From Sphingobacterium prati (GTDB lineage: Bacteria > Bacteroidota > Bacteroidia > Sphingobacteriales > Sphingobacteriaceae): DNA of 64,000 bases. Of this stretch, positions 59,826-64,000 are shown one piece after another. The translations under genes were made by a program, and so were the position numbers. The notes under the pieces are model-generated. The model worked only from the letters and a program-made list of their open reading frames with translations, made no database searches and had not been told where the DNA came from. Location: positions 86,715 to 150,714 of the forward strand of contig NZ_JABJWY010000038.1 of NCBI RefSeq assembly GCF_013167215.1. Reading direction: 5' to 3'. Within the stretch, counting starts at the first letter, position 1; each line of letters begins with the position of its first letter.

Positions 59826-59869
59826 TCAATTGTGTCAATCTCCAGATCATAGGAGATTGACACAATTGA
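59826..59869 (+). terminator. 18-bp perfect terminator hairpin after the M1 peptidase gene
   Basis: Arms 59826-59843 and 59852-59869 around an 8-nt loop. The following bases (GATAAAGTTTATCGG) hold only a weak T run. Confidence 0.7.
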
Positions 59870-60041
59870 GATAAAGTTTATCGGTGATTATTGATCTACG
59901 ATTGAATAGACCTGAGTCTAGATCGGGTCCTCAAATAAAACCATATATAACGCCATGATGCTATTTGCCACGATTTCCCTGGTGAATTCAGGGGCAGGTA
60001 TTATAATATAACGTTAGTTTTTTGATAGAGGTAAGCCTGTG

Positions 60042-60656
60042 TTATTTAAAATTATCAATTGTTCTGAAGGTTAGATTGACACGTGGTCTAAAAATTTTTT
60101 TTGTCGGAGGTAAACGGTGAAGCCAATACGTTTGTGTAAGATCTTTCATGACTAGGAGACTACCGTCTCCTAAAACGAGTTCTATCTTTTCCTTTGTCGT
60201 TTTATGCTTGAACGCAAATTTTCTCTCGGCTCCAAAACTCAGCGAAGCAATTGCGCCATTTTTCTTCAGGTCTTTTTCGCCATCACTATGCCAGGCCATA
60301 CCTTCGTCACCGTTGTGATATAGATTTAATAAACAGGAGTTATAGGTTTCCTGTGTTTTCAATTCAGCAAGTGCTTTTAGCTCGAGAAGTTCTTTTGTCC
60401 AGGGGAGAGCCCTTTTGGTGGTATTGGAATAGCTATATTCAAAAGGCTGCTCACCGTACCAGGCAACTTTACGTTTGGTAATGATTTCGTTTCCAAAAAT
60501 AATAGCGCGATCATTTACCCATTCGATGGAATCCATTAACCGGACGAAATAATGATTTGCTTGCACCTGATCTAGTATTTTACCGTAGTAGTTAACTGTA
60601 CCATCGTAGGGCAGTATGTTTTTGTTTCCATCAAAAAGATTGTCGAAGAGTTCCAT
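60042..60656 (-). CDS. alkB: AlkB-type 2-oxoglutarate/Fe(II)-dependent DNA repair dioxygenase
   Basis: 204 residues. The iron ligands are H123 and D125 in AWHSDGEKDL and H180 in YWLHRLPP; the 2-oxoglutarate-binding Arg is R190 or R192 in RPRVNLTFR. The N-terminal part with VAWYGEQPFEYSYSNTTKRALPWTKEL forms the nucleotide-recognition lid of the AlkB/ALKBH2-3 type. It oxidatively removes methyl groups from 1-methyladenine and 3-methylcytosine. It lies 22 bp downstream of the Ada-like gene on the same strand, the classical ada-alkB pairing. Confidence 0.93.
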   Translation of the reverse strand: MELFDNLFDGNKNILPYDGTVNYYGKILDQVQANHYFVRLMDSIEWVNDRAIIFGNEIITKRKVAWYGEQPFEYSYSNTTKRALPWTKELLELKALAELKTQETYNSCLLNLYHNGDEGMAWHSDGEKDLKKNGAIASLSFGAERKFAFKHKTTKEKIELVLGDGSLLVMKDLTQTYWLHRLPPTKKIFRPRVNLTFRTIDNFK

Positions 60657-60678
60657 CTTATGCTTGCTGTTTTGTTAG

Positions 60679-61515
60679 TTATATTGCGGTATGCAAACTC
60701 TCCCAACCAATCATCGCCGTCTTCCGCTTTGGATCCCAACGATAACCGCCAAATATACCACTGTTTTGAATAACCCGATGGCAAGGAATCAGATAAGCAA
60801 TCGGATTGCTACCCACGGCTGTACCTACTGCGCGTGAAGCTTTGGGATTTCCAATTTGAGCAGCAATTGAACCATAAGTACTTAAATTACCCATGGGGAT
60901 TTTTAACAATGCTTCCCATACTTTCAATTGAAATGCTGTCCCCTTGAGATGCAATTTCACCTGACCAATGTCATTGTTGTGTGGATTTAATGCTTTGAGT
61001 GCGTTTTCATGGATGAGGTCTATTTGTTGTATAAAGCTAGCATTTGGAAAACGCTTTTGAAGTGTTTTGAATGCGGAATCTTTATCTTCCTCATAAGCAA
61101 TATGGCAGATGCCCTTTGAGGTAGAAGCGATAATGATAGGACCAAAAAGGGTTTCATAATAGTAATAAGAAATGAGCAATTTGGCACCTTCGTTCTTGTA
61201 CTCAGCGGGCGTCATTCCTTCAATATTAATAAACAGCTCATGCAGCCTGCTGCTACTTGAAAGACCCAATTGAAATGTGGTTTCTGCAATATTGTTTTCT
61301 TTCAATAATGATTTTGCGTGATTTAAACTGATATATTGCAAGAATTTCTTTGGGCTTGTACCTGCCCAAGAGGTAAACATGCGTTGGAAATGAGCTTCAC
61401 TCATGTAGACATGAGAAGCGATCTGCCCTAATGTGGGTTGAGTTCTGAAATTTTCCTGTAAGAAATGTATGGCCTTGGCAATACGTTGAAAATCTACTTC
61501 TTGTTGAATAGTCAT
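60679..61515 (-). CDS. Ada-like AraC regulator fused to O6-methylguanine-DNA methyltransferase, lacking the Ada zinc domain
   Basis: 278 residues. The AraC helix-turn-helix at 1-110 (ASHVYMSEAHFQRMFTSWAGTSPKKFLQYI and GMTPAEYKN) is followed by the Ogt domain with acceptor Cys245 in IPCHRVIQNSGIFGGYRWDPKRK. E. coli Ada has in addition an N-terminal zinc-bound Cys (Cys38) that repairs phosphotriesters and switches on transcription; that domain is absent here and the protein starts directly with the HTH. It therefore repairs O6-methylguanine and O4-methylthymine and may bind DNA, with a different or no inducer switch. It precedes alkB by 22 bp. Confidence 0.92.
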   Translation of the reverse strand: MTIQQEVDFQRIAKAIHFLQENFRTQPTLGQIASHVYMSEAHFQRMFTSWAGTSPKKFLQYISLNHAKSLLKENNIAETTFQLGLSSSSRLHELFINIEGMTPAEYKNEGAKLLISYYYYETLFGPIIIASTSKGICHIAYEEDKDSAFKTLQKRFPNASFIQQIDLIHENALKALNPHNNDIGQVKLHLKGTAFQLKVWEALLKIPMGNLSTYGSIAAQIGNPKASRAVGTAVGSNPIAYLIPCHRVIQNSGIFGGYRWDPKRKTAMIGWESLHTAI

Positions 61516-61593
61516 GATTGTCCATTTAGTTTATACAAAGGTGCTAAGAAGAAGAAGTTTATAAAATCCGATTTATGCTATATTGAACGACCG

Positions 61594-61881
61594 TTAAGAA
61601 GTTTTATCCGAATGTCCTAATGACTTTTCAGGAGCAACAATATCACGGATCAATTGTTTTAGTTCCTTTATTTCAGGAAATCGTCCGGCTCTTTTTCGAT
61701 CAAAAATTTCTTCCCCGTTTATGCGTATGGTATAGCGGCCTGAAATTTCACTTGGAATAAGCAGGACTCCATGGATATTTTCTGTGAACGAACTCAGGAT
61801 CTCCTGGGACATATAGGCTGCACGTAACATCCAATTGCATTTTGGACAGTATTCGATTTCGATAACAGGTTTTGTTGCCAT
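61594..61881 (-). CDS. SelT/SelW/SelH-like (Rdx family) selenoprotein-type thioredoxin-fold protein
   Basis: 95 residues. The redox motif is C12-x-x-C15 in IEYCPKCNWMLRAAYMSQEIL (Cys in place of selenocysteine), followed by the VLLIPSEISGRYTIRINGEEIFDRKRAGRFPEIKELKQLIRD pattern of the Rdx family (SelW/SelT/SelH and Bacteroidota homologues). A small cytoplasmic thiol oxidoreductase; the partner is unknown. It has its own consensus promoter (61914-61944). The Ada-like gene begins 79 bp downstream on the same strand. Confidence 0.9.
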   Translation of the reverse strand: MATKPVIEIEYCPKCNWMLRAAYMSQEILSSFTENIHGVLLIPSEISGRYTIRINGEEIFDRKRAGRFPEIKELKQLIRDIVAPEKSLGHSDKTS

Positions 61882-61913
61882 GATTTAAATTAAGCTATTA
61901 TGCATTCTAAAAA

Positions 61914-61944
61914 CAAATGTAACTATCTCTTTGCTGTCATCAAA
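61914..61944 (-). promoter_or_regulatory. Promoter of the SelW-like gene
   Basis: On the minus strand TTTG (61941-61944), 19-nt spacer, TACATTTG (61914-61921). Both boxes match the consensus exactly. The ATG is 33 nt beyond. Confidence 0.7.
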
Positions 61945-61974
61945 GTATCCCCAAGAGATCCTATGTTTTTTCCA

Positions 61975-62859
61975 TTAACCGATTTTTACTGAAGTCATGG
62001 TAAGGGATCCTGCTATAGCATTATCATTGAACAAAAGTAAATCTTCATTCTTTTCCTGTAAAGCCAAGCTATAGATTAATGGAAGATAATGTTCCGGCGT
62101 AGGGATTGCCAGATCGAATTCTTTTCCTTGTTGCCTGAAATTGATTAAAGCCTGATGGTTGCCATCCTGGATAAGCGTTTTCATCTTATCATTGGCAATG
62201 GTAGCCCATTCGTAAGCATATCCCGTTGTGTTAAGTTTATCCCAGGCGACCATTCTGAGGTTGTGGACCATATTTCCACTTCCGATAATTAAGACACCTT
62301 TTTTCCGAAGTTCAGCCAGCTCTTGTGCAATTGCATAATGATAGGAAGCCGGTTGGGTATAGTCTATACTCATTTGAATGATTGGGAAGTCAGCATTGGG
62401 GTATAAATGCCTGACAACAGACCAGGAGCCATGGTCCAGACCCCATTTATCGTCAAGATGAACTTTCGTTTTCGTAACGATGCGCTGTGTTTCCTGCGCT
62501 AAGGAGGGGCTTCCGGGAGCTGGGTATTGTACATCAAATAAAGCTTGGGGAAAACCACCAAAGTCATGGATTGTAGACGGATGCTCCATGGCTGTTACAA
62601 ATGTTCCACGTGTCTCCCAATGCGCCGAAATGACTAAGATTGCTTTCGGTTTTTCGAATGTTTGTCCTATTTTTCTGAACCCTTGGACAAATTCATTGTC
62701 CTCAATGGCATTCATTGGGCTTCCGTGTCCTAAAAAAAGAGCCGGAAATTTGTCTGTAGCAGTAAGTTCAGTAGAAAATTTACGTAATGAACTTGCGGGG
62801 CTTGCGATTCCTGATAGCGGTAGTGTTGCCATAATTTTGATAAACTCCTTTCTACGCAT
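61975..62859 (-). CDS. YgiD-type 4,5-DOPA dioxygenase extradiol / class III ring-cleavage dioxygenase
   Basis: 294 residues from the ATG at 62859 (MRRKEFIKIMATLPLSG). The longer frame to a TTG at 62919 lies over the promoter and is rejected. The start MRRKEFIK with a hydrophobic stretch resembles a twin-arginine signal, though the consensus is incomplete. LigB fold with metal ligands His45 in LGHGSPMNA and His80 in ISAHWET, and the later GLDHGSWSVVRHLYP and GSGNMVHNLRM, as in E. coli YgiD. Enzymes of this type cleave catechols in extradiol mode; the physiological substrate is unknown. The AraC regulator lies 88 bp upstream on the same strand and may control it. Confidence 0.9.
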   Translation of the reverse strand: MRRKEFIKIMATLPLSGIASPASSLRKFSTELTATDKFPALFLGHGSPMNAIEDNEFVQGFRKIGQTFEKPKAILVISAHWETRGTFVTAMEHPSTIHDFGGFPQALFDVQYPAPGSPSLAQETQRIVTKTKVHLDDKWGLDHGSWSVVRHLYPNADFPIIQMSIDYTQPASYHYAIAQELAELRKKGVLIIGSGNMVHNLRMVAWDKLNTTGYAYEWATIANDKMKTLIQDGNHQALINFRQQGKEFDLAIPTPEHYLPLIYSLALQEKNEDLLLFNDNAIAGSLTMTSVKIG

Positions 62860-62891
62860 TTGAATGATACGAATAGCGTTAATTGTTCTTG

Positions 62892-62919
62892 CAAAATTAA
62901 GTAGTGTGGGGGGGAGCAA
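62892..62919 (-). promoter_or_regulatory. Promoter of the YgiD-like gene
   Basis: On the minus strand TTG (62917-62919), 17-nt spacer, TAATTTTG (62892-62899). It supports the ATG at 62859 as start rather than the upstream TTG. Confidence 0.6.
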
Positions 62920-62947
62920 GGTAATATTTTATTGCCAATTTGTTGTA

Positions 62948-63781
62948 TTATTCGGAAACCAGCTTCTGAATCTCATTTCTAAATTCAGATGGGGTCATTC
63001 CAGCTTTCTTTTTAAAAACATTGGTGAAATAAGCTTTTTCCCGATAGCCCAGTTCAAAGCCTATTTCTGAGATGGTCTTATTCGTTGTTAACAAAAGGTT
63101 TTTGGCTTCTATCAGTTTTCTTGTCTCGATGATTTCCGATACACTTTGTTGTAGTATGTTTTGGCAGATCAGATTTAAATTTCGGGCAGACATAAAAAGT
63201 TTTTCTGCGTAGAAGTTAACGCCCTCCGGCCGTCGATAATTGTCTTCCAATATGGATAAAAAACTGCTGAACGTTGTACTTTGGTTTTTTAATTGCTGCT
63301 GGGTGGCGGGAAATTGTTTTTTTCGTTCTGACTCGATCATAATAAAGATAGTACTCAACAACTGCTTGATCACAGCATAATCAATTACGGGTTGTTGTGT
63401 TTCCTGTTGTATCATTTGGCACAGTACGACTAGCCTGGAAAAGCAAAGGGGCTGGAAAAAAGTCAATGTTGCATTTTCATGAAAATGGGCATAGAGCTGG
63501 AAGGTCGTTTCGGGAATGAATTCGCTTTTAAATCTAATAACCCAAAAGTCGATCTCTTGATCCAGAAGGAGAGGTATTACCCGATGATTTTTTCCTTGCG
63601 TAACAAAACTCACGAAAGGAGCTGTATAGGTTTCTGCTTTAAAATCGATGAAATGTTTTAATTGTCCCTTTACACCAATAATCAGTTCTTCGAAATCATG
63701 GTGGTGTATTTCATTTTTCGATTCTTGGATGCGTAGTGCTTCATTCGCATCAAGTTGGTAAATTTTGAAAAGTTCGTTCAA
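62948..63781 (-). CDS. AraC family transcriptional regulator
   Basis: 277 residues. The N-terminal cupin-like sensor (HHHDFEELIIGVKGQLKHFIDFKAETYTAPFVSFVTQGKNHRV) is followed by two helix-turn-helix motifs (VNFYAEKLFMSARNLNLICQNILQQSVSEII and TISEIGFELGYREKAYFTNVFKKKAGMTPSEFRN). The start is TTG at 63781: no in-frame ATG lies upstream before a stop, and the next Met would delete most of the sensor. A TATTTTTG half-site (minus, 63856-63863) may be its -7 box. The YgiD-like dioxygenase gene is 88 bp downstream with its own promoter, a likely target. The ligand is unknown. Confidence 0.93.
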   Translation of the reverse strand: MNELFKIYQLDANEALRIQESKNEIHHHDFEELIIGVKGQLKHFIDFKAETYTAPFVSFVTQGKNHRVIPLLLDQEIDFWVIRFKSEFIPETTFQLYAHFHENATLTFFQPLCFSRLVVLCQMIQQETQQPVIDYAVIKQLLSTIFIMIESERKKQFPATQQQLKNQSTTFSSFLSILEDNYRRPEGVNFYAEKLFMSARNLNLICQNILQQSVSEIIETRKLIEAKNLLLTTNKTISEIGFELGYREKAYFTNVFKKKAGMTPSEFRNEIQKLVSE

Positions 63782-63940
63782 AATCGGTGATGGTGATTAA
63801 ATATTCCTTTTATTCGAATATACAGCTTAATTCGTAATGTTAGTCTTTTCAACTTCAAAAATACTTTTCCAGTAAGTTTTACTACATTTTTAGTTTATTT
63901 CAGTGTTTTTTATAGGCGCGGTTTGGGGCTCTATTCTCTC

Positions 63941-63965
63941 TGGAATCCGTATGGAGCGGATTCCA
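63941..63965. other. Inverted repeat near the right edge
   Basis: TGGAATCCG (63941-63949) and CGGATTCCA (63957-63965), 9 bp, 7-nt loop. No clear T run on either side until CTTTTT about 10 nt after the plus-strand stem. It may be a terminator of a gene beyond the window or an operator. Confidence 0.35.
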
Positions 63966-64000
63966 AGAACCACTTTTTAGAATTTCATCTATATATTAAC

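Noticed and set aside
62860..62919. TTG-initiated extension of the YgiD-like protein
   Set aside because: The segment contains the predicted promoter; the ATG at 62859 starts a plausible signal sequence.
1..64000. Insertion sequences, prophage, CRISPR arrays, tRNA or rRNA genes
   Set aside because: No transposase, integrase, regularly spaced repeats or cloverleaf-type sequence was seen in any intergenic region.

Overview
This is a chromosomal segment of a Bacteroidota bacterium, most likely family Sphingobacteriaceae (Sphingobacterium or a close relative). Several things point there. Promoters have the Bacteroidota form TTG-N17..21-TAnnTTTG instead of sigma70 boxes. SecD and SecF are fused, as are the E1 alpha and beta chains of a branched-chain-type 2-oxoacid dehydrogenase, and DAHP synthase carries a C-terminal chorismate mutase. 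There are DUF4290- and DUF5606-type proteins, and SD sequences are weak. I see no tRNA, rRNA, insertion sequence, prophage or CRISPR array. The content is core metabolism, envelope growth, efflux and repair.

Layout. 1-8.3 kb: end of a YihY/BrkB membrane protein, long-chain acyl-CoA synthetase, a small outer-membrane barrel, an M61 peptidase, a BadF-type sugar kinase, a glutathione peroxidase, a serine hydrolase and a LysR regulator. 8.4-14.7 kb: methyltransferase, NUDIX hydrolase, an unrecognised protein, DEAD-box helicase and the fused E1. 14.8-20.5 kb: aromatic amino acid genes in two minus-strand units, aroC + ROK kinase, and pheA - DAHP synthase/chorismate mutase - aroA. 20.8-23.6 kb: a tight four-gene plus-strand unit (secreted nuclease, EamA permease, YigZ, nucleoside phosphorylase). 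23.7-29.4 kb: the rod-shape operon mreB-mreC-mreD-mrdA-rodA. 29.8-33.2 kb: NDH-2, then a MarR - ferredoxin reductase - ferredoxin operon. 33.3-44.7 kb: SecDF, a second small barrel, guaB, a PcrA/UvrD helicase, DUF4290, murA, DUF5606 and cyclophilin. 44.8-49.4 kb: radC, a methyltransferase and a MarR-EmrA-EmrB efflux operon. 49.5-64 kb: a small secreted protein, a SNF2 helicase / TonB receptor / lipoprotein unit, a surface-antigen barrel, an M1 peptidase, Ada-like + AlkB repair genes, a SelW-like protein, a YgiD dioxygenase and an AraC regulator.

The most notable item is upstream of pheA (about 20304-20487). A consensus promoter is followed by a 21-codon leader ORF in which nine of eleven consecutive codons are Phe or Tyr. 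Next come two mutually exclusive RNA hairpins, and then pheA - DAHP synthase/chorismate mutase - aroA. This has every part of a ribosome-mediated attenuator that senses phenylalanine and tyrosine supply. No other gene lies upstream for that hairpin to terminate.

Other points: MurA has Asp where the fosfomycin-sensitive Cys normally sits. Two marR promoters each carry paired direct repeats that look like operators. Terminators are unusually long perfect palindromes, up to 29 bp, one of them reaching into the E1 coding sequence. Two promoters lie so close to the start codon that the transcripts would be leaderless or nearly so. Several start codons were moved from the longest ORF to a supported internal ATG, and genuine TTG or GTG starts were kept where the sequence demands them.
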